Assembly (NCBI GenBank): GCA_028285265.1
Contig: JANQPX010000018.1
Coordinates: 62,001 to 126,000 of the forward strand
Direction of reading: 5' to 3'
DNA length: 64,000 nt
From: Geminicoccaceae bacterium
GTDB taxonomy: Bacteria; Pseudomonadota; Alphaproteobacteria; Geminicoccales; Geminicoccaceae
In this document: one piece after another, positions 36,439 through 45,552 of the stretch
How positions within the stretch are numbered: position 1 is the first letter of the stretch
Layout: every line of letters starts with the position of its first letter
Notes under the pieces: model-generated
Seen by the model: only the letters and a program-made list of their open reading frames with translations
Told to the model about the DNA's origin: nothing
Database searches by the model: none
Translations under genes and position numbers: made by a program

Positions 36439-36681
36439 CTATCTGGCCTTAAGTCATTGACGAGTCCGTCGGTCTCGTCCCGAGACAGTTGAAGAGGAGA
36501 CGTCGGGAACGTGAACAGTGCGTCAACCGTCCAACGGATGCCGACTCGAACACGGATGCTGGTTGCTTGGCCAGACGACCTAAGACTGGATGCTTGCGAA
36601 GGTGATCTACGATGTCTCCTTGTACCCATGCCGAGGTCGATGCTCCAGCAGCGAAGCTGGATACCTCGCGCCTCGTTGCCT
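36439..36681. other. Intergenic region, no supported gene
   Basis: About 240 bases between the decayed fragment and the stop of the large FAD dehydrogenase. Short open frames exist on both strands but none is convincing. No terminator was seen after the dehydrogenase gene. Confidence 0.35.
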
Positions 36682-39108
36682 CTATTGCCTGAGCCGTATG
36701 CCAGCGGGATCAAAGGGGGGTTCATGTAAAATCTTCGCCTGATGCGGTCGACCCAGCACATAAACCTCCACCTCGTCACCGGGCTGCACTCCGCTGACAT
36801 AACCGAGTGCAAGCGACATACCGACCGTGTAGCCATAAGTTCCCGACGAGATACGGCCGACGGGTCGATCATCCTTGAAGATTGGTTCGCCGCCAGTTGC
36901 GTCAGCGTTCGAAGCTGATGTCTCCTCCTCGTCCAGAGCCAAAATAGCCAACGTCTCCCGCGGTGCCTTCGCCATAGTCTCCGCAGCGGCCTGGCAGTTG
37001 AGGAAGGCTTTCTCCATTTTGCAGAGCCTCGCCATGCCAACTTCATGGGGCCAGTACTCTGGGCTAAATTCTCGGCTCCAGGAGCCGTAACCCTTTTCAA
37101 TGCGGAGGCTCATGAGCGCACGCGCGCCGACAGGTCCGCCACCAGCGTCACGCGATGCCGTCAAAAGAGCCTGATAGAGCACTTGCTGATCCTCGGAGCG
37201 GCAATGCAGCTCCCAACCAAGATCGCCGGTGAAGGACACGCGAAGGGCGAGGACCTCAATGCCTGCGATCATAATGCTCTTCGAGCGCATAAAGGGAAAA
37301 TCCTCGGTCGCGAACGAGGCATTGGTCAATGACTGTAACACTTCGCGAGACTTCGGTCCGGCAATATTGAATCCACAGTAACCCTCGGTGCAACTTTCAA
37401 AACTGGTACCATCAGGAAGGGGTACCAGTTTGAAGAAACGCCTGTGATAGCGCTCAGCGATTCCAGATCCAATGATCCAGAACTCGTGCTCGCCTGTTCG
37501 GGTTACCGTGAAGTCGCCGGCGATGCCGCCACGCTTGCTGATCAGCGGTGTGAGGCAGGATCGACCGATGGCCTTCGGCATATTATTGGCGAAAACGGCA
37601 TTCAACCAGTCTTCAGCTCCAGGTCCCACGCAGCGATATTTCGCGAAGTTGGAAATGTCGATCACACCAACGTCCCTCCGCAACATGCGGCACTCGTCGC
37701 CAACTGGACCCCACCAGTTTTGGCGCGTAAAGCCGTTGGTATCCTTGACTCCCGGCGAGCTCGCGAACCACTGCGGATGCTCCCAACCAAAGCTCATACC
37801 GAAAACGGCACCCATCTGTTTTTGTAACGCATAGACCGGACGGGTCCGTACAGGTCGGCCAGCATCTCGTTCTTCGTTCGGGAAATGGATTGCGAAGCGA
37901 TGCGCATACTGATCCTTCACGCGCGCCTTGGTGAAAGCCGGCTCAGCCCAGTCGCCGAAGCGCGCAACGTCCCATGCGAACATGTCGTAGCGGGTTTCGC
38001 CCTCGATGATCCATTCCGCTGCTAGCATCCCCATACCGCCGGATTGAGAGAAACCAGGGATGATGCCATTGCAGCAAAAGTAGTTTTCCAACTCCGGAAC
38101 GGGTCCGAATAGGACGTTGGAATCGGGAGACCAGATCATAGGGCCATTGATGACACGCTTTATCCCGGCATCACCAAGGGCAGGCACCCGCTCCAAAGCA
38201 TTCATAAGGTTAGGTTCGATTCGCTCCAAATCATCGTCGAACAGCTCGTGAGCGAAATCGACGGGCGTACCGTCCTCGGCCCAAAGCCGTACATCTCGCT
38301 CGTATGCACCGAGCAGCAGGCCCTGCCCTTCTTGGCGCAGGTAATATTCGCCGTCCCGATCAGAAAGAACGGCAAGACGCTCAGATCTTTCTTTGATCGT
38401 ATCAAGCGCTTCGGTGACAAAATACTGATGCTCCGCTGGTTGGAGCGGCAGTGACAATCCGGCAAGCGCAGCAACCTCGCGTCCCCAGAGCCCTGCAGCA
38501 TTGACCACCCATTGGGTTCGAATTTCACCTTTAGGCGTTTTGACGATCCAACTGCCGTCGGGTTGTGGCGTCGTGCCTGTGACAGGTGTGAACCGATGGA
38601 TCTCTGCCCCTCGCTGCCGTGCACCGGCTGCATAAGCATGGGTCACGCCGGCAGGGTCAACATGGCCGCCGTTCTCCTCAAACATGATGCATCTAACGCC
38701 ATCGAGATTGATTAGCGGATTCAACCGTGTTGCCTCGTCCACATCGATCTCACGAAAGTCCATGCCGTAGAGCCTGGCCTTGGCTGCCTGTAGGCGAAGC
38801 TGGTGCTCTCGCGTCTCGGTCTGCGCGATGTAGATCATGCCCGTTCGGAACACGCCACAGCTTTGGCCGGTTTCCGCCTCCAGCTCGTCATAGAGCTTCA
38901 TGGTGTAGTCTTGGATGCGGCTGATATTGGTGTTGTCGTGCAAGCCGTGGATATTGGCAGCTGCATGCCAGGTGCTGCCTGAGGTCAGCTCGTCCCGCTC
39001 CAGAAGAACCACATCAGACCAACCGAGCTTGGTGAGGTGATAGAGGATTGAACAACCGATGACGCCGCCGCCAATTACGACGACCTTGGTTTCTGTTTTC
39101 ATGGCCAT
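36682..39108 (-). CDS. FAD-dependent dimethylglycine/sarcosine dehydrogenase-like protein with GcvT domain
   Basis: 808 residues. The N-terminal Rossmann site VVVIGGGVIGCSILYHLTKL is followed by SGSTWHAAANIHG, where the histidine corresponds to the covalent-FAD histidine of the family. A DAO-type oxidoreductase domain (about 5-370), a FAO_M linker and a C-terminal aminomethyltransferase (GcvT-like, tetrahydrofolate-binding) domain (about 430-800) follow. The enzymes demethylate N-methylated amines, passing formaldehyde to folate. ATG at 39108 or 39102 is likely; a GTG at 39135 is in frame. Substrates could be dimethylglycine, sarcosine or a related betaine derivative. Confidence 0.87.
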   Translation of the reverse strand: MAMKTETKVVVIGGGVIGCSILYHLTKLGWSDVVLLERDELTSGSTWHAAANIHGLHDNTNISRIQDYTMKLYDELEAETGQSCGVFRTGMIYIAQTETREHQLRLQAAKARLYGMDFREIDVDEATRLNPLINLDGVRCIMFEENGGHVDPAGVTHAYAAGARQRGAEIHRFTPVTGTTPQPDGSWIVKTPKGEIRTQWVVNAAGLWGREVAALAGLSLPLQPAEHQYFVTEALDTIKERSERLAVLSDRDGEYYLRQEGQGLLLGAYERDVRLWAEDGTPVDFAHELFDDDLERIEPNLMNALERVPALGDAGIKRVINGPMIWSPDSNVLFGPVPELENYFCCNGIIPGFSQSGGMGMLAAEWIIEGETRYDMFAWDVARFGDWAEPAFTKARVKDQYAHRFAIHFPNEERDAGRPVRTRPVYALQKQMGAVFGMSFGWEHPQWFASSPGVKDTNGFTRQNWWGPVGDECRMLRRDVGVIDISNFAKYRCVGPGAEDWLNAVFANNMPKAIGRSCLTPLISKRGGIAGDFTVTRTGEHEFWIIGSGIAERYHRRFFKLVPLPDGTSFESCTEGYCGFNIAGPKSREVLQSLTNASFATEDFPFMRSKSIMIAGIEVLALRVSFTGDLGWELHCRSEDQQVLYQALLTASRDAGGGPVGARALMSLRIEKGYGSWSREFSPEYWPHEVGMARLCKMEKAFLNCQAAAETMAKAPRETLAILALDEEETSASNADATGGEPIFKDDRPVGRISSGTYGYTVGMSLALGYVSGVQPGDEVEVYVLGRPHQAKILHEPPFDPAGIRLRQ

Positions 39109-39497
39109 GAAGATGCTCTGTGTTTGGGCTCTCACTCTCTGAGCGCTTAGCTATCGTTCCGATAGTACGATTGCTTCGGTAAATCTACGACTCACTTGCT
39201 TTAGCCCAAGGCTATTTGGTGCAACCAGCTGGCCATGTGCGTATCCAACAACGCAGCCGGAAGACCTTTAAGCCTTGGTTTGAAGTTCAGAGTTCACGAC
39301 AAAGTAAGCCTGTCATTCAAAAATTGCAAAACCTCAAAGGGAAAATAAAAGTAAAAAACAAACTCTAAAGAGCGACAATTCATTTTACGGAAGATATCGA
39401 CAATGAAACAATCGCCTAAAACTTTGATTGAAGAGAATGCACGCTCCTTTTATTTCTATGTGCACTGAAATATTTTAACGGATTAAGGATAGCTTCC
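39109..39497. other. AT-rich intergenic region before the EndoU toxin gene
   Basis: 389 bases between two divergent genes. The right half (about 39300-39480) is very AT-rich, with many A runs, typical of a promoter or acquired segment. AAGGATAG lies just before the toxin ATG. No operator dyad was recognised. Confidence 0.4.
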
Positions 39498-42400
39498 ATG
39501 GGATCTCCGGCCTCGCGTGTGGATGGTTCAGACCGCAAATTCTATGTGATGGCGGCAGAGAGGAGCCCAGAAGGCAAGGAAGCTCTCAAACGATTTGATG
39601 CTACCCTAAAGGCGCAAAGTCCAACCAGTTCGTCGACTGGTAGCAACTCGCTCCAAAACGCAAATGTTCGCACGTCACAAGACCAACTGACCGCGCTTGG
39701 CTTCGATACCGGCGGTTCTGATGGCATCGCCGGACCGAAGACGGCGGCCGCGGTGCGTGCGTTCCAGGAGGCAAACGGTCTTACCGTCGACGGCATCATT
39801 GGTCCACAGACACTAAGGGCACTAGAAGCCGCCACCAACAAAGCGGCGCAGCCGCCCGGCCCACCGGCACCGGTCGACGGTTCAGATCGGAAGTTTTACG
39901 TCCAAGCCAGCGAGAAGACCGGAGACCCGGCGATTCTGGCACGATTCGATCAGGATCTGCAGACATATAATGACTTTCAAACTGCGCAGACACCTGTCGA
40001 TGCTTCGGATCGGAAACTTTACGCTCAATCCGACGATCCGAAGGTGGTCGAACAGTTCGATCGTGATTTAGTGTCGTACAATCGCGTCAAAGAGAATATA
40101 GCAAATGCCTATCAACACCGTGTCGATTTGCTAGTCAACGAGCAGGGTTTGGAGCCAGCGGTAGCCGAGAACCTGGTGACGAAGCAGTTTGAGGCCCAAG
40201 GCCTTCCCCGCCACGCCCTGCCTGCAAGCGCGTCCACCTCGCAATTCGATCACATTATCGATAGCTCGGATCGACGGTTCTACATGATGGCAAGCGAACG
40301 GGCGAATGATGGCGAGGGGGATCCTGCCATCCTCGAACAATTCGACGCGGATTCGAGGGCCTACAATCAATACAAGGGGATCATAGGTGAGGCATTCGAA
40401 GCCAAGGTCGAGACCATCATTGCCGAAACTGGCTTTAGCCGCGCCTACGCTCAACATCTTGTAACTCAGCAGTTCTTAGATGCGGACACGCCAAGTCATC
40501 TGCTGCCCGACAATGCCAGAACATTCCAGTTCAGCAATCCTGTAGATGGTTCGGACCGACGCCTTTACATGATGGCGAGCGAACAGGCCAACGATGGACA
40601 AGGCGATCCAACAATCCTTGAACGGTTTGACGAAGCTCATGCGGCCTACAATGATCATAAGGATGTCTTGGCAACATCTTATGAGAACCGCGTACAGACC
40701 CTGATGCAAGAGCAAGGTTATGACCGCCGCCTAGCGGAGGATATGGCCTCGTTGGAGTTCAAGAGTTCACTGCCCACTCACCTTCTGCCCGAAACCGCTC
40801 AATCATGGAATTTTGGCACGTCACTCGATGGGTCTGATCGACGCCTGAATCCTGAGGCTTTCGACCGCGACCTCGCCGCACAAAATAAACTTCAGAGCGT
40901 GATCGGTGATGCTTACAGCGGACACCTTCAAACTGCCACTCAACAGCTCATGGAGGAGCGAGGTTACAACGAAGAACTTGCCAAGCACTTGGCCGGTCTG
41001 AGCTTGGGCGCACAGCTTCGCGCCAGCGGAATTCCAGCCAGTTTTCTTCCCGAATCCATGACCTTTAACGCCGGTCAGGCGTTAGTCGACAACTATAGCA
41101 TCTTTGACAACGCCCTCGATAGTAAAGACGGCCTTGACGCTGAGGGAGAAGCCTGGACCTTCGGTCGGCTTTGGGATGCGGCCTACGACCTCAGAAATCG
41201 ACCTTTGGGGCTCGACAATGATGGAAAGGTCGGCCTCGCCGACTTGGAGACGATAAGAGACAATCCCAACGATTTCCCGCCCGACGTCGCCGCCGCTGCG
41301 ATCGTGCTGCGGACTGCTGCCGACCATGATGATGAGCTGAGGTCGTTCTTCGACCAGCCAAATTTCATTGAAAGATTGAAGGATTCCCCTTGGCTTGATC
41401 CCAACACCGATAGCTTTGTCGTGAATATCTCGAGAGGATTATCAAGCGGTGGCCTTTCTCTACTCACTGCGGATGAGTTCCACTCCCGCTTGCTCAGGGA
41501 AGGTCCTGGCACTCTGGAAAAGGTTAACAACAGCCTCAGCCAGCTAGACCCGATCAATCAAGGGCGGCTGCTCATCACCGATCGTGATCAGGCATTTGAC
41601 AACTACCGCTCCTTTGCCGGTGGCGCTGGCGACTTCTTTGTCGATACCGCCAAATTGCTCGGTGGTGCCGCTGCGTTCGCTAATCCGGCCTTAGCTGGCG
41701 CTGTTTACGAGGCGACCGGTATCAATGTCTACGCTGAAGCCACCGGCATGGCGATGGGAGCCGGCAACGCCTTCATTTCTGATCCCGATCAGATGGCGCA
41801 GGATATCGTTGGATGGGATCAGTTCGTTGAGGATCCCTTCCGTTGGGCCGGCAATCAGGCGCCCGACATCATCCTTGAGATCATCGGCACTAAGGGGGCG
41901 AGCAAGGCTGCGAGAGTTGTGCGTGCGGCCGATGCTGCTTCTGATGTATCGGGTGCAGCAAGGAGCGCTGGACGCATCGATGATATTCCGGATTCGATAG
42001 CGACAGACTTTATCAGATTTGATAGCGACGTTCCTCTCCCTCCTGGCGGAGGCACCGGGCCTGGCGCGCCAATTAGCGGCGGCAATGCCCCAATACTGCC
42101 TCGTTCACGAGACTTGATTGAAGACCTTGATGCTCAGTTCCTGAGATCAGATTTTAACAATGGAGTTACCGATGACTATCTGAAGCTCCAGGATGGAAGC
42201 TACGTCAGAGTTACTGAGCAGGCTAACGGTGAATACAGCCTAACCTACCTTGACGGCCCCCCGCCACCTAGAACAGAGGACATTGTCAGGCTCGATACCC
42301 AACTCGTACCTCCACGAGCTCAGGACGCAGTTTTCCTCGACAGCGCGCTCTTGCCTCCGAAAGCGGCTGATGCGGTCACGCCTCCCATCGATCTTGATCA

Positions 42401-42809
42401 CGTTCTCGATGGTGAGCTTAAGCAAAAGAAGAAGATCGTCGCTCAAGGGTTCCACCATCGTCCACAGGGTAACGACTTCATTGACGCTCGCATGTCCAAA
42501 CTCGTGAGCGAGCCGGATGTAAACGGCGTCTATAAAGGCGAAGTTGAGATTTATGATGCGGACAAAGATGCTTGGGTTCCGAAAAAGGGTATATCGACCT
42601 TCTTCCCTGACAAGCTAACCGCGCAACAAGTTGAGGACGCCATCAATAACGCTTGGGACAATAGAACAGATTTCAATCCTGAGACGGGCGAATTCGTAGG
42701 ACCGTCAGGGCATGGATTTGAGATAAGAGGCTACGCGCGTGACAATATTCCAGGCAGTAATGTACCTAGGGCGCATATACCGACAGCTTATCCTATCTAT
42801 CAAAAGTGA
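39498..42809 (+). CDS. Polymorphic-toxin-like protein: degenerate repeats, peptidoglycan-binding domain, EndoU nuclease C-terminus
   Basis: 1103 residues. N-terminal units begin with a V/I/L-D-x-S-D-R motif (for example VDGSDRKFYVMAAER) at about residues 8, 126, 167, 253, 349 and 442; the later ones extend to about 90 residues each. Between the first two lies a PG_binding_1-like domain (about 55-113: DQLTALGFDTGGSDGIAGPK, then GLTVDGIIGPQTLRAL). A helical middle, a Gly/Ala-rich hydrophobic segment (about 712-800) and a proline-rich linker precede a bacterial EndoU-type RNase (about 965-1103) with HVLDGE, GFHHRP, STFFPDKL, HGFEIRGY and the terminal TAYPIY. No classical signal peptide, PAAR or Rhs is present, so the delivery route is unclear. 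A 46-codon frame overlaps its stop. Confidence 0.85.
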   Translation: MGSPASRVDGSDRKFYVMAAERSPEGKEALKRFDATLKAQSPTSSSTGSNSLQNANVRTSQDQLTALGFDTGGSDGIAGPKTAAAVRAFQEANGLTVDGIIGPQTLRALEAATNKAAQPPGPPAPVDGSDRKFYVQASEKTGDPAILARFDQDLQTYNDFQTAQTPVDASDRKLYAQSDDPKVVEQFDRDLVSYNRVKENIANAYQHRVDLLVNEQGLEPAVAENLVTKQFEAQGLPRHALPASASTSQFDHIIDSSDRRFYMMASERANDGEGDPAILEQFDADSRAYNQYKGIIGEAFEAKVETIIAETGFSRAYAQHLVTQQFLDADTPSHLLPDNARTFQFSNPVDGSDRRLYMMASEQANDGQGDPTILERFDEAHAAYNDHKDVLATSYENRVQTLMQEQGYDRRLAEDMASLEFKSSLPTHLLPETAQSWNFGTSLDGSDRRLNPEAFDRDLAAQNKLQSVIGDAYSGHLQTATQQLMEERGYNEELAKHLAGLSLGAQLRASGIPASFLPESMTFNAGQALVDNYSIFDNALDSKDGLDAEGEAWTFGRLWDAAYDLRNRPLGLDNDGKVGLADLETIRDNPNDFPPDVAAAAIVLRTAADHDDELRSFFDQPNFIERLKDSPWLDPNTDSFVVNISRGLSSGGLSLLTADEFHSRLLREGPGTLEKVNNSLSQLDPINQGRLLITDRDQAFDNYRSFAGGAGDFFVDTAKLLGGAAAFANPALAGAVYEATGINVYAEATGMAMGAGNAFISDPDQMAQDIVGWDQFVEDPFRWAGNQAPDIILEIIGTKGASKAARVVRAADAASDVSGAARSAGRIDDIPDSIATDFIRFDSDVPLPPGGGTGPGAPISGGNAPILPRSRDLIEDLDAQFLRSDFNNGVTDDYLKLQDGSYVRVTEQANGEYSLTYLDGPPPPRTEDIVRLDTQLVPPRAQDAVFLDSALLPPKAADAVTPPIDLDHVLDGELKQKKKIVAQGFHHRPQGNDFIDARMSKLVSEPDVNGVYKGEVEIYDADKDAWVPKKGISTFFPDKLTAQQVEDAINNAWDNRTDFNPETGEFVGPSGHGFEIRGYARDNIPGSNVPRAHIPTAYPIYQK

Positions 42810-42946
42810 AAGACTTCAAAGGATTTGCCGCACATAGACTAGATCTGATCATCATAAGATACGTGTCTATAGTCAGCGTTCCGCGATCCAAAAGATCTCT
42901 ATGTGGAAAGTTTATGGTTCGCTATGAATTGACTGATTTTGTGTGA
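42806..42946 (+). CDS. 46-codon ORF overlapping the toxin stop, candidate immunity or remnant
   Basis: GTG at 42806 overlaps the toxin TGA as GTGA, the usual coupled arrangement. The peptide is basic and hydrophobic (MKDFKGFAAHRLDLIIIRYV at its N-terminus). Known EndoU immunity proteins are usually longer, so this may be a truncated immunity gene or chance. No separate ribosome-binding site. Confidence 0.3.
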   Translation: MKDFKGFAAHRLDLIIIRYVSIVSVPRSKRSLCGKFMVRYELTDFV

Positions 42947-43514
42947 ACAGTAAGCCGAAGTCCTTCTGCATCGTGAGTCGCGCAAGGCTGGGCCTGTTAA
43001 AGATCAACGAATGTTAAACGGCATTTTCTGGCGGTTTCGAACAGGCACTGCCAGGCACGATGATTCTCAATGTTACAGTACGTCCACCACCTATTGTAGT
43101 AGATTTAGTCGCCGGCGTTATTCGGACGTATGGAACCAACGCCTCGAGACTATCGCCGCCAGTGATGGCGACATCGTGATGACAAAGAGCACCAGGTACA
43201 TGTTCATGAGAGTGGCAGTGCGCGCAGAGAGAATGATTCCGACGCCTGACTGGACGCCGTCGGCTGCTTCCGAGCAGGCCTGACCACGAACATCCATGCT
43301 CTGGATGATGCTGAAGGGCTCCCGTTCGTTTCAGCATCTCGCCGGGACAACCCGTCACTCCGCCAAAGCTGACGGATCGCTCCGAGTTCGCAATTGCAAA
43401 TATTCACGAAGCAATTAGGCCAACAAGCTGCGAATATAACACTGACACTACCATTGCCTATTGTTTATTTTGTTGTCTATTAGGGCTGACGAAAATTCGA
43501 CGTAATACAAATGG
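42947..43514. other. AT-rich region without supported gene
   Basis: About 570 bases between the toxin end and tctA. Open frames at 43011-43283 (plus) and 43014-43358 (minus) overlap each other and look random. No standard immunity-size gene is visible, which is unusual next to a toxin. Confidence 0.4.
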
Positions 43515-45023
43515 CTATTCTGCAGCTTCGTGCCGCTTCCGCCGCAACCATCTACGGGCAGGCGTCTGGCTAAGGAGCATGATCATCAGGGCCGTGCTTA
43601 GGATCAGAGAGATTGGATGAGTCAGGAAGTCGAGAGCGAACTGACCGATATCTTCGCGAGCGCCGATCATGGCGCGTCGGTAGTTTGAATCGATCATCGG
43701 GCCCAAGATGACACCGAGGATGATCGGGGCAACCTGGAAACCGTATTTTTTGAGGACATAGCCGACAACGCCGAAGCCAAGCGTCCAGTAGATGTGGACG
43801 GGGTTATTCTGAATGGCATAGGCACCGACCGCCGAGAAAATCACGATCAGCGGGATAAGGATTCCCCTTGGACATTCGACAATCTTGGTGAAGATGCGAA
43901 TTCCAGTCAGGCCGAAGACCAGCAGGAACAAATTGGCAAGTGTCAAATTGCCAACCAAGAACCAGAAAAGATGAGGTGTCTCGCTTAAGAGGAGTGGGCC
44001 AGGCTTAAGGCCGTGAATGAAGAGTGCGCCGATGATAATCGCAGTGACGGCGTCGCCTGGAATGCCAAGGGTGAGCATTGGAATGAAAGCACCACCGACA
44101 GCGGCATTGTTGGCCGTTTCTGGCGCGATCAGGCCCTCCTTTGCACCTTTGCCAAAAGGCGTTTCGGGATCGGTCGTGCTGCGTTTCGCGTCGTCATAGG
44201 CCAAAAGTGCAGCGATATCGCCACCTGTCCCGGGCAACGCGCCGATCAAGGTTCCGATCCCCGACGCGCGTAAGCCGATCTTGATATAGCGCCGGACGTC
44301 CTGCCAACCCGGCACGATCTTTGAAACCGCCTGTTTCACCGGGGTTTTATCTACTTGCTCAAGCTGAACGAGTGCTTCAGCCACGCCGAAGAGGCCGATC
44401 ATCGCGACAATGTAAGGCACACCGCCCATGAGATTGATTGACCCATAGGTAAAGCGCGTTTCCGCCGTCATCGGATCGAGGCCAATCATCCCGATCATGA
44501 CTCCGAGCGCACCCGCGAAAGCTCCCTTGGCAAAGCTCTCGCCTGACAGCGTACCGACCAGAAAAATGCCGATGATGCCGAGCAGCATGTAGTCGCGTGA
44601 TGTGAATTTTAGGGCGATCTCAGAGATCAAAGGGGCCGCCAGGGCCAGGGCCAAAACGCCGATCAATCCACCGATGACGGACATGACTGTGGACAGGCCA
44701 ATCGCTTCACCGGCTTTCCCCATTTTAGCGAGGGGATATCCATCGATGGCGGTGGCGATCGCACTCGGCGCGCCTGGAATGTTTAGGAGAATGGCACTTC
44801 TCGCACCACCATAAACACCTCCGACGAACACGCCGGCAATGAGGGCAAGCGCGGCATTCACGTCCCACTTGAAGGTGAAGGAAATCAGGATCGAGGTCGC
44901 CATGGTCACGGATAAACCGGGAATCGCCCCAACATAGATGCCGGCAAGCGTGCCAATGGCCGTCAGCATCAGCAGATAGGGATCGATCCAGGAGGTCACA
45001 AAATAGCCGAGCGTCTCGATCAC
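43515..45023 (-). CDS. tctA: Tripartite tricarboxylate transporter large permease (TctA)
   Basis: 502 residues from the GTG at 45023, the length typical of TctA; starting at 45137 would add about 38 residues read through tctB. The GTG overlaps the tctB stop as GTGA. TctA motifs include GAIPGLSVTMATSILISF, GARSAILLNIPGAPSAIATA and the second repeat GALPGTGGDIAALLAYDDAK, then PMLTLGIPGDAVTAIIIGAL. About 12 helices in two repeats. It is the channel of a secondary importer of tricarboxylates or other carboxylates. Confidence 0.92.
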   Translation of the reverse strand: MIETLGYFVTSWIDPYLLMLTAIGTLAGIYVGAIPGLSVTMATSILISFTFKWDVNAALALIAGVFVGGVYGGARSAILLNIPGAPSAIATAIDGYPLAKMGKAGEAIGLSTVMSVIGGLIGVLALALAAPLISEIALKFTSRDYMLLGIIGIFLVGTLSGESFAKGAFAGALGVMIGMIGLDPMTAETRFTYGSINLMGGVPYIVAMIGLFGVAEALVQLEQVDKTPVKQAVSKIVPGWQDVRRYIKIGLRASGIGTLIGALPGTGGDIAALLAYDDAKRSTTDPETPFGKGAKEGLIAPETANNAAVGGAFIPMLTLGIPGDAVTAIIIGALFIHGLKPGPLLLSETPHLFWFLVGNLTLANLFLLVFGLTGIRIFTKIVECPRGILIPLIVIFSAVGAYAIQNNPVHIYWTLGFGVVGYVLKKYGFQVAPIILGVILGPMIDSNYRRAMIGAREDIGQFALDFLTHPISLILSTALMIMLLSQTPARRWLRRKRHEAAE

Positions 45024-45499
45024 GACCAGAACGATCCCGTCGGTAAGACGACCTGAAAAATCAGCCTGAACAGCACGTAGACCGCGAGGATTGCAATGAG
45101 CGAGACGGCGATAGACCAAACGACGCCGCGCCGCCAAAGATAGAGTATCGACAGAAACAGAAACCCACCTGATGCCGCCATAAATCCGATCCTTGGGATG
45201 GCGAGCGCATAGAGTAAGAGAAGGACACTGAACAAGAGGAGGCGTGTCGGCAGCAAAAAGTCCCTTAGCGCGCCAAAAGACGCCTCCCCTCCTGGCGCTC
45301 GGCGTCTCAAAACATCGCGTAAAATGGCGATCCCGCTCACCGTCATGATGGCCGACGCCACCATCGGCATGACGCCTCCTGTCGTCAACCCGGCAAAGCC
45401 GGAGATCGCATAAGCTTCTCGAAGGGCAACCAGGCTAAAGGCCAAAAGGACCACGGCAAGAAGCCATTCGCCCGGCCGCCTATCACTCGGTGTTTTCAT
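45020..45499 (-). CDS. tctB: Tripartite tricarboxylate transporter small permease (TctB)
   Basis: 159 residues with four predicted helices, matching the poorly conserved TctB family (WLLAVVLLAFSLVALREAYA, then FSVLLLLYALAIPRIGFMA). It lies between tctC and tctA and shares four bases with tctA. Assigned partly by position. Confidence 0.85.
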   Translation of the reverse strand: MKTPSDRRPGEWLLAVVLLAFSLVALREAYAISGFAGLTTGGVMPMVASAIMTVSGIAILRDVLRRRAPGGEASFGALRDFLLPTRLLLFSVLLLLYALAIPRIGFMAASGGFLFLSILYLWRRGVVWSIAVSLIAILAVYVLFRLIFQVVLPTGSFWS

Positions 45500-45518
45500 G
45501 ACGACATCAAGCTGACTT

Positions 45519-45546
45519 CGACCAGCCTCTAAAACCAGGCCGGTCG
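45519..45546. terminator. Stem-loop between tctC and tctB
   Basis: On the minus-strand RNA, CGACCGGCCU and AGGCUGGUCG pair over 10 positions with one G-U around an 8-base loop. It lies 6 bases after the tctC stop. No U-run follows, so it probably stabilises the receptor mRNA or partially attenuates. Confidence 0.45.
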
Positions 45547-45552
45547 TCGTCG

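Noticed and set aside
36204-37100. Long minus-strand frame of about 298 codons overlapping the end of the FAD dehydrogenase
   Set aside because: It lies mostly out of frame over the conserved dehydrogenase C-terminus, and the translation is low-complexity Arg/Ser-rich without domain features; a shadow.
43011-43358. Overlapping plus and minus frames downstream of the toxin as possible immunity genes
   Set aside because: Composition looks random, both are far from the toxin stop (over 200 bases), and neither has a good ribosome-binding site.
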